Positions 9,641 to 18,203 of a stretch of DNA of 46,055 nt are shown in pieces. The first letter of the stretch is position 1. Each line of letters starts with the position of its first letter. The stretch covers positions 1-46,055 of the forward strand of contig JAIKVQ010000155.1 of the NCBI GenBank assembly GCA_024685565.1, written 5' to 3'. The translations under genes and the position numbers were made by a program. The notes below the pieces were generated by a model. That model had not been told where the DNA came from. It did no database searches and saw only the letters and a list, made by a program, of their open reading frames with translations. Origin of the DNA: Bacillota bacterium (lineage in GTDB: Bacteria; Bacillota; Clostridia; UBA1381).

Positions 9641-10084
9641 TTAAATCCTTATTTCGTACTCGGAAATACCCTCGAGCATCATATCTGTATCAAAAGCACT
9701 GTCCGCTTTTCTCCACTTTTCGCTATCCCAGATTTCAAACTTGGAATTTACACCGACAAGCACAATATCCTTAGTCATACCTGCGTGATTTATCAAATCT
9801 TCATTGAGCGGAATACGTCCCTGCTTATCAATTTCACAGGACATCGCCTTTCCGAAAAGTCTCCGCTGAAGTGCCGCTGCGCTGCGGTTTGTAACCGTCG
9901 GAAGAGCGCTTACCTTTTCGGCTATAGTCTGCCATTCCTCTTCAGGATAAAGATTTAAACATTCATCAATCGGCGAGGGCGCTATATATACCGTACCTGA
10001 CAGTTTTTCTCTTATCTTTGCGGGCAAAATAAACCTTCCGCGTTCGTCAAGCTGCCGCGGATATTCGCCTAAAAAACTTATCAT
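9641..10084 (-). CDS. mraZ: MraZ, transcriptional regulator of the dcw cluster
   Basis: DNA-binding protein of the AbrB-like fold with two MraZ/SpoVT-AbrB motifs. It is known to bind direct repeats upstream of its own operon. I chose the ATG at 10084, giving 147 residues starting MISFLGEYPRQLDERGRF, because a strong GGAAGGAGGG lies about 6 nt upstream and the family starts here. An open frame extends 27 codons further upstream to 10165, but that would place the operator inside the gene. The two repeats show as DERGRFILPAKIRE (about residue 13) and DKQGRIPLNEDL (about residue 92). First gene of the dcw operon; see the operator at 10130-10164. Confidence 0.96.
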   Translation of the reverse strand: MISFLGEYPRQLDERGRFILPAKIREKLSGTVYIAPSPIDECLNLYPEEEWQTIAEKVSALPTVTNRSAAALQRRLFGKAMSCEIDKQGRIPLNEDLINHAGMTKDIVLVGVNSKFEIWDSEKWRKADSAFDTDMMLEGISEYEIRI

Positions 10085-10129
10085 TCTACGCCCTCCTTCC
10101 TGAAAAGGTATAATATTTCGGCAAATTCT

Positions 10130-10164
10130 ACCAATTCTCTCCCATCTGCTCCAATACACTCCCA
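10130..10164 (-). promoter_or_regulatory. MraZ operator: four pentamer repeats with 10-nt period
   Basis: On the minus strand four direct repeats TGGGA, TTGGA, TGGGA and TTGGT start exactly 10 nt apart (plus-strand blocks 10160-10164, 10150-10154, 10140-10144 and 10130-10134). This matches the known MraZ box, TGGGN repeats separated by 5 nt. The array begins at the last base of the -10 box and covers the expected transcription start, so MraZ binding there should repress its own operon (inference). Confidence 0.88.
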
Positions 10165-10192
10165 TTATACATCATACTTTACCAATGTGCAA
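10164..10192 (-). promoter_or_regulatory. Sigma-A promoter of the dcw operon
   Basis: TTGCAC (10187-10192) and a perfect TATAAT (10164-10169) are separated by 17 bp on the minus strand. The predicted transcription start is near 10156, inside the MraZ operator. It lies upstream of mraZ and points into the dcw cluster. Confidence 0.85.
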
Positions 10193-10253
10193 TAGTTTTT
10201 AAGAAAAAAATTAAAATTTTTTTTATTTTTTGTTACAAATATTATACATTTTA

Positions 10254-10282
10254 TTGTAAAACTCTTTAAAAAGCGGTATAAT
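10254..10282 (+). promoter_or_regulatory. Sigma-A promoter of lgt
   Basis: TTGTAA (10254-10259) and TATAAT (10277-10282) with a 17-bp spacer, 33 nt upstream of the lgt ATG. It is divergent from the dcw promoter; the two -35 boxes are about 60 bp apart across an A/T-rich spacer. Confidence 0.8.
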
Positions 10283-10314
10283 CTTACTGATTTTAGAATT
10301 AAGGGGTTGTTTCT

Positions 10315-11103
10315 ATGACAAATCAAATAGGTTTCCCTGCGTTTAATATAAACCTTACGGTAAACCGCGTTGCTTTTACGGTTTTCGGGCGTGAAATATA
10401 CTGGTATGCACTATGTATTCTGTCGGGTTATCTTTTAGGACTTTTGTTTGTGACAAAAACGTGCAGAAAAAGAGGCGTAAACCCTGACGACATCTTTGAT
10501 ATATGCTTTTGGGGACTTATTATTTCAATAATTTCCGCAAGAATTTATTATTGCATATTTGACTGGAAGGGCATAGGCGGATTTTGGGGTATTTTCAAAA
10601 TATGGGAGGGCGGTATAGCCATATACGGTGCACTAATCGGCGCTATTGCCACTGCATATTTTATCTGCAGGAAAAGAAATCTGAACACTCTTAACGTTTT
10701 TGATGTATGCACTCCGGGACTTTTGATAGGTCAAATTATCGGCAGGTGGGGAAATTTCTTTAATGCTGAGGTTTACGGACACGAAACAGACAGTATTTTT
10801 GCTATGACGATAAACGGAGGAAAAGGTGTTCACCCATTATTTTTATATGAGGGGATATGGAACTTCTTAGGGCTTTTGCTAATTCTCATTTTCAGGAACA
10901 AAAAACGAACTGACGGGCAGGTGTTTTTCTTCTATATATTCTGGTACAGCCTTGGAAGACTGTTTTTAGAGGGTATGCGAAACAGCGAATATATCCTCTA
11001 TCTTATTCCGGATGTTTTGGGAATTTCACAGCTTGTTGCATTTTTAGGTATAGTTTTGGGCATTTTTGCAAGCGTTTTTCTTGTAAAACGTAAAAAAATG
11101 TAA
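10315..11103 (+). CDS. lgt: Lgt, prolipoprotein diacylglyceryl transferase
   Basis: Membrane enzyme that moves diacylglycerol from phosphatidylglycerol to the lipobox cysteine of prolipoproteins. The 262-residue, seven-span protein carries the family signature GRWGNFFNAEVYG (about 142-154), the IYWYALCILSGYL segment near the N-terminus, and a conserved EGMRNSEYI-type segment near 222. AAGGGG lies 8 nt upstream of the ATG. It is divergent from mraZ with its own promoter; por follows after a separate promoter, so it is probably monocistronic. It is a little shorter than many Lgt proteins but looks complete. Confidence 0.96.
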   Translation: MTNQIGFPAFNINLTVNRVAFTVFGREIYWYALCILSGYLLGLLFVTKTCRKRGVNPDDIFDICFWGLIISIISARIYYCIFDWKGIGGFWGIFKIWEGGIAIYGALIGAIATAYFICRKRNLNTLNVFDVCTPGLLIGQIIGRWGNFFNAEVYGHETDSIFAMTINGGKGVHPLFLYEGIWNFLGLLLILIFRNKKRTDGQVFFFYIFWYSLGRLFLEGMRNSEYILYLIPDVLGISQLVAFLGIVLGIFASVFLVKRKKM

Positions 11104-11141
11104 AAATTTTGAATTTGTTATAAATTTATAGATTTTGGTTA

Positions 11142-11170
11142 TTGATTTTGTTTTTAAAAAGTGTTATTAT
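11142..11170 (+). promoter_or_regulatory. Probable sigma-A promoter of the pyruvate:ferredoxin oxidoreductase gene
   Basis: TTGATT (11142-11147) and TATTAT (11165-11170) with a 17-bp spacer, leaving a leader of about 75 nt before the ATG at 11252. The leader holds a direct pair of ATTCATTAC / CTATGAATAATGG-like bases but no hairpin I am confident of. Confidence 0.6.
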
Positions 11171-11251
11171 AGTAAGGTATGGATTTTATTCATTACCTAT
11201 GAATAATGGATTGTTTAATCCCTAACAATAAATCAAGGAGGAGATTTTTCT

Positions 11252-14200
11252 ATGGCAAGAAAAATGAAAACTATGGACGGTAACAACGCCGCCGCTTATG
11301 CGTCCTACGCATTTACCGACGTCGCTGCTATCTATCCTATCACGCCGTCGTCTACAATGGCAGAAGTAACTGATAAATGGGCGACTGCAGGACAAAAGAA
11401 CATTTTCGGCAGAACTGTTCAGGTTACCGAAATGCAGTCTGAGGCAGGTGCTTCAGGTACAGTTCACGGCTCACTGGCAGCAGGCGCTTTAACTACTACC
11501 TACACAGCATCTCAGGGACTTTTATTGATGATTCCGAATATGTATAAAATCGCGGGCGAGCTTTTGCCTTGCGTATTCAACGTTTCGGCACGTGCTTTAG
11601 CATCACACGCACTTTCTATCTTCGGCGACCATCAGGACGTTATGGCTTGCCGCCAGACAGGCTTTGCAATGCTTGCTTCCTCAAATCCGCAAGAGGCTAT
11701 GGATTTGGGCGCTGTTGCACATCTTACAACAATTAAAGGTCGTGTTCCTTTCATTCACTTCTTTGACGGTTTCAGAACAAGTCATGAATACCAGAAAGTT
11801 GCTTGCTGGGACTATCAAGACCTTGCAGAAATGGTTGACTGGGACGCAATTGCAGATTTTAGAAAGAATGCCCTAAATCCTGAGCACCCCGCTCAGCGCG
11901 GTACTGCTCAAAACCCTGATGTATTCTTCCAAGCAAAGGAAGCTTCAAACAAATTCTATGAGGCAATTCCTGCTCTGACACAGGAGTATATGGATAAGGT
12001 TAATGCTAAAATCGGTACAGACTACAAGCTCTTTAACTACTACGGAGCAGAGGACGCTCAGACGGTTATAATCGCTATGGGTTCGGTAAATGACACTATT
12101 TCCGAAACAGTTGATTATATGAACGCTAAGGGCGAAAAGGTTGGTATGATTAAAGTACGTCTTTACAGACCTTTCTCTGTTTCTCACTTTATTGATGCTA
12201 TTCCGGCGAGTGCTAAGAAAATTGTTGTTCTTGACAGAACAAAAGAATCAGGCTCTGTCGGCGAGCCGCTTTATCTTGATGTTGTTGCAGCACTTGAAAG
12301 CTCAAAATTTGCAGGTATCCCTGTATTCGGCGGACGCTACGGCTTAGGCTCAAAGGATACAACTCCTGCACAAATTATCGCTGCATTTAAAAATAGCGAT
12401 AAAAAGCACTTCACAATCGGCATAAAGGACGATGTTACAAACCTTTCGCTTGATATTGCTGAAAATCCTGACACAACTCCAGAGGGTATCAAGAGCTGTA
12501 AATTCTGGGGCTTGGGAGCTGACGGTACGGTTGGTGCAAACAAGAACTCAGTTAAGATTATCGGCGACCATACCGATATGAACGTTCAGGCATACTTTGA
12601 CTATGACTCCAAAAAGTCAGGCGGTCTTACCGTTTCACATCTGCGTTTTGGTCACGCAAAGATTACTTCTACCTACCTTATCAACAAGGCTGACTTTGTT
12701 GCCTGCCATAAGGCTTCATATATAAGACAGTATGATATGGTACAAGACGTAAAACCGGGCGGTGTATTCCTTTTGAACTGCTCATGGGACAAAGACGAGC
12801 TTGAAACACATCTTCCCGGTCAGGTTAAGAGATATATTGCCGAGAATAATATTCAGTTCTACACAATCGACGGTGTTAAAATCGGTAAGGAAATCGGTCT
12901 TGGAAACAGAATTAACACAGTACTGCAGTCCGCTTTCTTTAAGCTTGCAAACATTATCCCCGCAGAAGATGCAATTAAGTATATGAAGGACGCAGCTACC
13001 GCATCCTACTCCAAGAAGGGTGACGCTGTCGTTAAGATGAATCACGACGCTATCGACGCAGGCGCAAAGGCCATCGTTAAGGTAGATGTTCCTGAAGATT
13101 GGAAGAATGCAAAAGATGAAGACTTATCAGTTAAGCACGAGGGCGAGGGTAAACTCGTTGATTATGTAAACAACGTGCTTGTTCCTATTAACGGATTCCG
13201 CGGAATGCAGCTTCCCGTTTCAACATTCGTTCCTTACGCAAACGGCGAAGTTCCGCTTGGTTCTGCCGCATTTGAAAAGCGCGGTATCGCAATAGATGTT
13301 CCTACATGGAACGGCGATGTATGTCTCCAGTGCGGACTCTGTTCATACGTTTGTCCTCACGGCTGTATCCGTCCTGTAGTTCTTACAGAGGAAGAACTTA
13401 AAAATGCTCCCGAGGGTATGAAGTATGTTAATATGAAACAGCTTGACGGATATTACTACGGTATGTCAATCTCCGTTTTAGACTGTACCGGCTGCGGTTC
13501 ATGTGTTAACGTTTGTCCTGAAGTTAAAGGCACAAAAGCGCTTTCAATGTCGCCGCTTGACAATAATTTAGACGAGCAGAAGGGCTTTGACTATGGCGTA
13601 AAACTCGCTCAAAAACCGTCTGTACTTGAGAAGTTCCCAATTACAACGGTTAAAGGCTCACAGTTCAGAATGCCTTACCTTGAGTTCTCAGGCGCTTGCG
13701 CAGGCTGCGGCGAAACACCATACGCAAAATTGATAACCCAGCTCTTTGGCGACAGAATGTATATCGCAAACGCAACAGGCTGTTCATCAATCTGGGGCGG
13801 TTCATCACCTTCAACACCTTACACAACCGATAAGGAAGGCAAAGGTCCTGCTTGGGCTAACTCACTATTTGAGGATAACGCAGAATACGGATATGGTATG
13901 TTCTTAGGACAAAAAGCTATCCGCGAAAAGAATATTGAAAAGCTTGAAAAACTTGCAGAAACTGAGCCATCGGTTAAAGGCGCAGTTGATAAATTCCTTG
14001 AAACAAAGGAAAACGGCACTGCAAACCGCGTTGCAACAGAAGAGCTGTTAAAAGCTGTTGCAAGCCTCAACTCTACCGAGGCAAAAGAAGTTTTGGCTGA
14101 CAAGGATTTCTTAAATAAGAAGTCTGTTTGGATATTCGGCGGCGACGGCTGGGCTTACGATATCGGCTTTGGCGGTCTTGACCACGTTTTGGCATCGGGC

Positions 14201-14764
14201 GAAGACGTAAACATTATGGTATTTGATACCGAGGTTTACTCAAATACAGGCGGTCAGTCATCAAAATCAACACCTACAGGCGCTATCGCACAGTTTGCAG
14301 CTGCAGGTAAGGCTGTTAAGAAGAAAGATTTAGCTGCAATCGCTATGAGCTATGGCTACATCTATGTTGCTCAAATCGCTCAGGGTGCTGACTATAACCA
14401 GTGCTTAAAGGCACTTTTGGAGGCTGAAAGCTACAACGGTCCGTCACTAATCATCGGTTATGCTCCTTGTATCAACCATGGTATTAAGGGCGGTATGAGC
14501 ATCGCTCAGACCGAAGAGAAGAAAGCCGTTGAGGCAGGTTACTGGCACCTCTTCCGTTTCGACCCAAGACGTGCTTTGGAAGGCAAGAACCCATTCCAGC
14601 TTGACTCAAAAGAGCCAAAGGCAAGCTATGAAGACTTTATTATGGGCGAAGTTCGTTATAACTCACTTGCAAGGTCTAATCCTGAAAGAGCAAAACAGCT
14701 CTTTGAAAAGGCTCAAGCCGATGCAAAGGCTAAATACGACAAGCTCGTTAAGCTGGCTGAATAG
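11252..14764 (+). CDS. nifJ: Pyruvate:ferredoxin (flavodoxin) oxidoreductase, single-chain
   Basis: Oxidatively decarboxylates pyruvate to acetyl-CoA and reduces ferredoxin, the central step of anaerobic clostridial fermentation. The 1170-residue chain has all fused domains in order: the N-terminal pyruvate-binding domain with the YPITPSSTMAE motif (about 28-38), a CoA/transketolase-like domain, a gamma domain, an 8-Fe ferredoxin domain with CLQCGLCSYVCPHGC (about 691-705) and CTGCGSCVNVCPE (about 745-757), and a TPP domain with CAGCGETPYAK and the GDGWAYDIGFGGLDH and SNTGGQ motifs. AAGGAGGAG sits 8 nt before the ATG. Codons here favour GAC, GGC and CTT more than the neighbours do, as expected of a highly expressed gene. 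It is followed by a strong hairpin terminator. The por gene name is equally valid. Confidence 0.97.
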   Translation: MARKMKTMDGNNAAAYASYAFTDVAAIYPITPSSTMAEVTDKWATAGQKNIFGRTVQVTEMQSEAGASGTVHGSLAAGALTTTYTASQGLLLMIPNMYKIAGELLPCVFNVSARALASHALSIFGDHQDVMACRQTGFAMLASSNPQEAMDLGAVAHLTTIKGRVPFIHFFDGFRTSHEYQKVACWDYQDLAEMVDWDAIADFRKNALNPEHPAQRGTAQNPDVFFQAKEASNKFYEAIPALTQEYMDKVNAKIGTDYKLFNYYGAEDAQTVIIAMGSVNDTISETVDYMNAKGEKVGMIKVRLYRPFSVSHFIDAIPASAKKIVVLDRTKESGSVGEPLYLDVVAALESSKFAGIPVFGGRYGLGSKDTTPAQIIAAFKNSDKKHFTIGIKDDVTNLSLDIAENPDTTPEGIKSCKFWGLGADGTVGANKNSVKIIGDHTDMNVQAYFDYDSKKSGGLTVSHLRFGHAKITSTYLINKADFVACHKASYIRQYDMVQDVKPGGVFLLNCSWDKDELETHLPGQVKRYIAENNIQFYTIDGVKIGKEIGLGNRINTVLQSAFFKLANIIPAEDAIKYMKDAATASYSKKGDAVVKMNHDAIDAGAKAIVKVDVPEDWKNAKDEDLSVKHEGEGKLVDYVNNVLVPINGFRGMQLPVSTFVPYANGEVPLGSAAFEKRGIAIDVPTWNGDVCLQCGLCSYVCPHGCIRPVVLTEEELKNAPEGMKYVNMKQLDGYYYGMSISVLDCTGCGSCVNVCPEVKGTKALSMSPLDNNLDEQKGFDYGVKLAQKPSVLEKFPITTVKGSQFRMPYLEFSGACAGCGETPYAKLITQLFGDRMYIANATGCSSIWGGSSPSTPYTTDKEGKGPAWANSLFEDNAEYGYGMFLGQKAIREKNIEKLEKLAETEPSVKGAVDKFLETKENGTANRVATEELLKAVASLNSTEAKEVLADKDFLNKKSVWIFGGDGWAYDIGFGGLDHVLASGEDVNIMVFDTEVYSNTGGQSSKSTPTGAIAQFAAAGKAVKKKDLAAIAMSYGYIYVAQIAQGADYNQCLKALLEAESYNGPSLIIGYAPCINHGIKGGMSIAQTEEKKAVEAGYWHLFRFDPRRALEGKNPFQLDSKEPKASYEDFIMGEVRYNSLARSNPERAKQLFEKAQADAKAKYDKLVKLAE

Positions 14765-14775
14765 GTTAAACGATA

Positions 14776-14815
14776 AAAACAGGAATTGTCAGATTGACAA
14801 TTCCTGTTTTATTAT
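14776..14815 (+). terminator. Hairpin terminator after the pyruvate:ferredoxin oxidoreductase gene (copy A of a 40-nt repeat)
   Basis: A perfect 16-bp inverted repeat (14776-14791 and 14795-14810) around a GAT loop, ending in TTTTATTAT. It starts 11 nt after the stop. The same 40 nt recur exactly at 15316-15355, where they overlap the end of miaA. Confidence 0.85.
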
Positions 14816-14874
14816 CAAAAATATTTCTTACTCTTCTTTTATAAGCAAAAAAGTTTTGTTTGTAGTTTTTATAT

Positions 14875-15256
14875 GTACTTTGTTTTGCCACAAAGTACCA
14901 AAAGGCACATAAGGGGATAGCCCCTTATGTATCCCCAATTTTTGCGGCTTCAAACATCACGCAGGTTCGCTACGCAAACTTCGTGAACTCGCCTTAAATA
15001 CCATATTCTGCCTTCAGCAGAGGCAAGTTCGTGGACACACAGGCGAAATTCACTGCCTCTCCAAAGAATACACCATTTGAGCAAGGGGATTTTTAAGGGG
15101 AGTATCCCCTTAAACGGTTTGTGGAGGGTTTGGGAGGGAATCCGACCCTCCCAACGCTTTTGGTACTTTTCACGCTGAAAAGTACGAATAAATGCAAAAA
15201 AAGTTGGACAATGTCCTGCGTCAACGGCTCAAAGGCCATACAGGACATCTTCCAAC
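14875..15256. repeat. Noncoding hairpin-rich element between two copies of a terminator
   Basis: This 564-nt gap between genes has no credible ORF. It contains perfect or near-perfect inverted repeats at 14875-14898 (9-bp stem), 14908-14929 (9 bp, CATAAGGGG), 15092-15114 (9 bp, TTTAAGGGG), 15130-15154 (9 bp, TTGGGAGGG), 15163-15185 (10 bp, GTACTTTTCA) and 15203-15256 (6 plus 8 bp around a small internal loop). A 13-bp long-range inverted repeat, AAAGTACCAAAAG at 14892-14904 and its complement at 15157-15169, encloses the first part. Such a density of stems suggests a dispersed palindromic repeat or a structured RNA. I know no named family that I can assign it to with certainty, and no transposase is present. 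Confidence 0.7.
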
Positions 15257-15310
15257 AACAACAGAGTAACACAAAAAACACCTGTTGTCAATACCTATAA
15301 TACGCAAAGC

Positions 15311-15355
15311 ATAATAAAACAGGAATTGTCAGATTGACAATTCCTGTTTTATTAT
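15311..15355 (-). terminator. Terminator of the miaB-ylbF-mutS-mutL-miaA operon (copy B of the 40-nt repeat)
   Basis: A perfect 21-bp stem (15311-15331 and 15335-15355) with a 3-nt loop. The left arm on the minus strand encodes the last codons of miaA, and the miaA TGA (15331-15329) lies at the loop edge. A/T-rich arms mean it could act in both directions. Forty bases are identical to the hairpin at 14776-14815. Confidence 0.85.
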
Positions 15356-16246
15356 GTCTATTGCATTTTCTAACATATTTTCATCGGGTTTAAGCCAGTA
15401 AATTTTATCATTCCTGCGAAACCAGCTTAGCTGTCTTTTAGCATACCTGCGTGTTCCTTGTTTTATTTCCTCTATAACCTCTGAAAGTGTCTTTTTTCCC
15501 TCGAAATAATCAAAAAACTCCTTATAGCCTATACCTGCAAAAGCCGTAAAATTCTGTCTGCCATACTCGTCATACAGCGTCCTCGCCTCATTTTCAAGCC
15601 CTGATGCAATCATTTGGTCAACTCTTTTATTTATGCGGCTATATAGCGTTTCTCTGTCCCAGTCTATGCAAAAATATACGCTTTCATAAATCTGTGTTTT
15701 AGGCAATAGGTTATGCTCCGTAACCGTCATACCCGTTGTTTTATAAAGCTCTATTGCCCTTATAACACGTTTTAAGTTATTCGGGTGGACAGTTTTTGCA
15801 TACTCGGGGTCGATTTTTAAGAGAATTTCATAAACTGCGTCTTTTCCCTTATTCTCGGCTATCGCAAAAAGCTTATCTCTTATTTCCGATTTGCCCGTTT
15901 CTTCGGCAAAATCAATATTATTTATAAGCGAATCGATATAAAGTCCCGTTCCGCCCGTTAAAATCGGCAGTTTTCCGCGGTTTGCAATATTGGAAATAAC
16001 AGTCCTTGCCATAGTGCAAAAATCAGCAACCGAAAAGTTTTTGGACGGCTCCAAAATATCAATCATATGGTGCGGTATGCCTTGCATTTCTGTTTTTGTC
16101 GGCTTTGCAGTACCTATATCCATCCCCTTGTAAACTTGCATACTGTCGCAGGACACAATTTCGCCCGAAAGCCTTTTTGCAAGCTCTATTGAAAGCGCTG
16201 TTTTTCCCGACGCAGTTGCCCCTGCTACTACAACTATCGGTATCAT
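15329..16246 (-). CDS. miaA: MiaA, tRNA dimethylallyltransferase
   Basis: Transfers the dimethylallyl group to A37 of tRNAs reading UNN codons; MiaB, encoded upstream, then adds the methylthio group. The product has the P-loop GATASGKTALS near the N-terminus, a SCDSMQVYKGMDIGTAKP motif (about 33-50) and GGTGLYIDSL near 97, followed by an Arg/Lys-rich tail. I prefer the ATG at 16246 (305 residues), which overlaps the mutL stop by one base (TGATG) and has AGAGG 8 nt upstream. A GTG at 16249 would add one Met. The last six residues, KQELSI, are encoded inside the terminator stem, and this C-terminus looks slightly improvised. Confidence 0.96.
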   Translation of the reverse strand: MIPIVVVAGATASGKTALSIELAKRLSGEIVSCDSMQVYKGMDIGTAKPTKTEMQGIPHHMIDILEPSKNFSVADFCTMARTVISNIANRGKLPILTGGTGLYIDSLINNIDFAEETGKSEIRDKLFAIAENKGKDAVYEILLKIDPEYAKTVHPNNLKRVIRAIELYKTTGMTVTEHNLLPKTQIYESVYFCIDWDRETLYSRINKRVDQMIASGLENEARTLYDEYGRQNFTAFAGIGYKEFFDYFEGKKTLSEVIEEIKQGTRRYAKRQLSWFRRNDKIYWLKPDENMLENAIDIIKQELSI

Positions 16247-18189
16247 CACACAATCCTCTTGAACTCTTTTTCAAGCTCTTTTTTCGACATAGTAATGATT
16301 ATCGGTCTTCCGTGCGGACAGGTGTTTATATTCTTAAGCGCAAGGATTTCTTTTAAAAGTGCTTCAAGCTGAACGGTATCAAATTTATGATTTGCCTTAA
16401 CCGCCGCCTTGCAGGCTATTGTATATAACGCTCTTTGCATTTTTTCCGAAATAATCTCCTGCTTATTATCTGCAAATTGGTCTAAAAGCTCTATTACAAG
16501 TCCCTTTAATCCCTCTTCGTCCAAGGTTTCGGGTGTTGCCCGCAAAAGGAGGGTATTGCTTCCAAACTCCTCAAGCTCAAATCCCATATCGCTAAAATTT
16601 TGTGCATTTTCCGAAAATACTGCCATTTCACCGGCAGTTAAATCTATAACAACAGGCACTAACAAAATCTGTGAGGTGACTTCGCGTTTTTCCAGTTCTT
16701 TTTTAAGCTCTTCATATTTTAGGCGCTCATGTGCCGCGTGCTGATCGGCAATTATCATAGTGTCGCCCGACTGAGCTATTACATATGTGTTAAAGGCTTG
16801 TCCTATAATCCTTACATCTTCTGCGTCAAAGCCCCAGTTTTGCTCAGAAGCAACACTCCCTGCGGAGTTTTCCTCCTCTATTTTAGTCAGTATATCAATT
16901 TTAACGCTGTCACCCGTCATTTCGGACACCTTTTGTTCCTTTAAATCTTCAATGCCCTGAAATGCCTCAACTATCTCCTCCTGCTTTTTTACAAAATATT
17001 CGTTATCATTCTTCACGGCATATTCTGATTTTACGTTGCCTTTCGGCTTTGGCTCTTCCGATTTTAACTTCTGTATAATTTGTGGCTTTATATCCTGTAC
17101 ATTCGGCTCAGACTTTATTATTTCCTGTGCGTTTACAGTAATTTTATCCCTTAAAAATTCACTTTTTTCGGGTTTTTTGCTTTCTATTTTAGGAACATTC
17201 GGGATTGTATAGAGTGCATTTTGCACACAGTGATATATTGCGCGCAAAACCTCCTCCTCGTTTGAAAACTTGACTTCAAGTTTTGTGGGATGGACATTCA
17301 CGTCTGTAAATTTCGGATTTATTTCAATATTTAAAATCGCCATCGGGTGCTTGCCGATCATTATCTGATTTTTGTACGCCGCCTCTAATGTGTTTGAAAT
17401 TTTAAGACTTTTTATGTAACGCTTATTTACAAAAAAGCTCTGGTAATTTCTGTTAGGTCTTGCCGCGTCACCCTTTCCTATCGCACCGCTTATTTTAAGC
17501 GACTCTGTTTCATATTCAATAGGAATAATGGAATTTACATAGTTCTTACCATAAACGGCATATACCGCTCCTTCCAGTTTTCCGTCGCCTGCAGTAAAAT
17601 ACTTATCCCTTGTGTCAATGATATATCTAAAGGATATTTCTGGGTGTGATAAAATAAACCGTTCCATAATATCGGTTACGAGCGCAGCCTCACTCGCATC
17701 GCGTTTTAAAAATCTCATTCTTGCAGGCGTATTGTAAAACAGATTATTTACTACTATTGTCGTGCCGTCGGGCATACCCTTAGCGTCTGTCCTATTCACA
17801 GTACCGCCGCTTATATTAACATATGTACCTTCGTTATCCTCTTGCCTCTTCGTATATAAATCCACCTGTGCAACCGCTCCGATACTTGAAAGCGCTTCGC
17901 CGCGGAAACCGAGCGTATAAATAGCGTCTAAATCCTCTTCCCTTTTTATCTTGCTCGTCGCGTGCCGCAAGAACGCAATCTCTGCGTCATCGCGTGCCAT
18001 ACCGCGTCCGTTGTCGGTTACTCTGATATAAGTCACTCCGCCCTTTTTTATCTCTACATTTATGACAGTTGCGCCCGCATCAATGGCATTTTCCACAAGT
18101 TCCTTAACCACCGACGCCGGTCTTTCAACCACTTCGCCCGCGGCAATTTTATTCGAGATTTCGGTAGGAAGAATATTTATAATACCCAT
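16246..18189 (-). CDS. mutL: MutL, DNA mismatch repair endonuclease
   Basis: Couples MutS mismatch recognition to strand incision. The 647-residue protein has the GHKL ATPase domain with motifs VVKELVENAIDAGAT (about 28-42), DNGRGM (about 59-64) and GFRGEALSSIGAV (about 94-106). An acidic/Lys-rich linker (about 340-440) follows. The C-terminal dimerisation domain carries DQHAAHERLKYE, the DQHA(X)2E(X)4E metal site of endonuclease-active MutL, as expected for an organism without MutH. It lies 14 nt after mutS and overlaps miaA. Confidence 0.97.
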   Translation of the reverse strand: MGIINILPTEISNKIAAGEVVERPASVVKELVENAIDAGATVINVEIKKGGVTYIRVTDNGRGMARDDAEIAFLRHATSKIKREEDLDAIYTLGFRGEALSSIGAVAQVDLYTKRQEDNEGTYVNISGGTVNRTDAKGMPDGTTIVVNNLFYNTPARMRFLKRDASEAALVTDIMERFILSHPEISFRYIIDTRDKYFTAGDGKLEGAVYAVYGKNYVNSIIPIEYETESLKISGAIGKGDAARPNRNYQSFFVNKRYIKSLKISNTLEAAYKNQIMIGKHPMAILNIEINPKFTDVNVHPTKLEVKFSNEEEVLRAIYHCVQNALYTIPNVPKIESKKPEKSEFLRDKITVNAQEIIKSEPNVQDIKPQIIQKLKSEEPKPKGNVKSEYAVKNDNEYFVKKQEEIVEAFQGIEDLKEQKVSEMTGDSVKIDILTKIEEENSAGSVASEQNWGFDAEDVRIIGQAFNTYVIAQSGDTMIIADQHAAHERLKYEELKKELEKREVTSQILLVPVVIDLTAGEMAVFSENAQNFSDMGFELEEFGSNTLLLRATPETLDEEGLKGLVIELLDQFADNKQEIISEKMQRALYTIACKAAVKANHKFDTVQLEALLKEILALKNINTCPHGRPIIITMSKKELEKEFKRIV

Positions 18190-18203
18190 TTTAATCCCTT
18201 TCC

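Noticed and set aside
10085-10165. 27-codon upstream extension of MraZ
   Set aside because: It would include the operator and the -10 region, and the family start with a strong GGAAGGAGGG is at 10084.
15093-15281. 62-codon minus-strand ORF within the hairpin-rich gap
   Set aside because: Its sequence is dictated by the palindromes it crosses, it has no ribosome-binding site and no protein-like composition; I treat it as noncoding.
14816-15310. Insertion sequence between por and miaA
   Set aside because: No transposase ORF, no clear target-site duplication apart from the terminator copies; kept only as a possible non-autonomous element.
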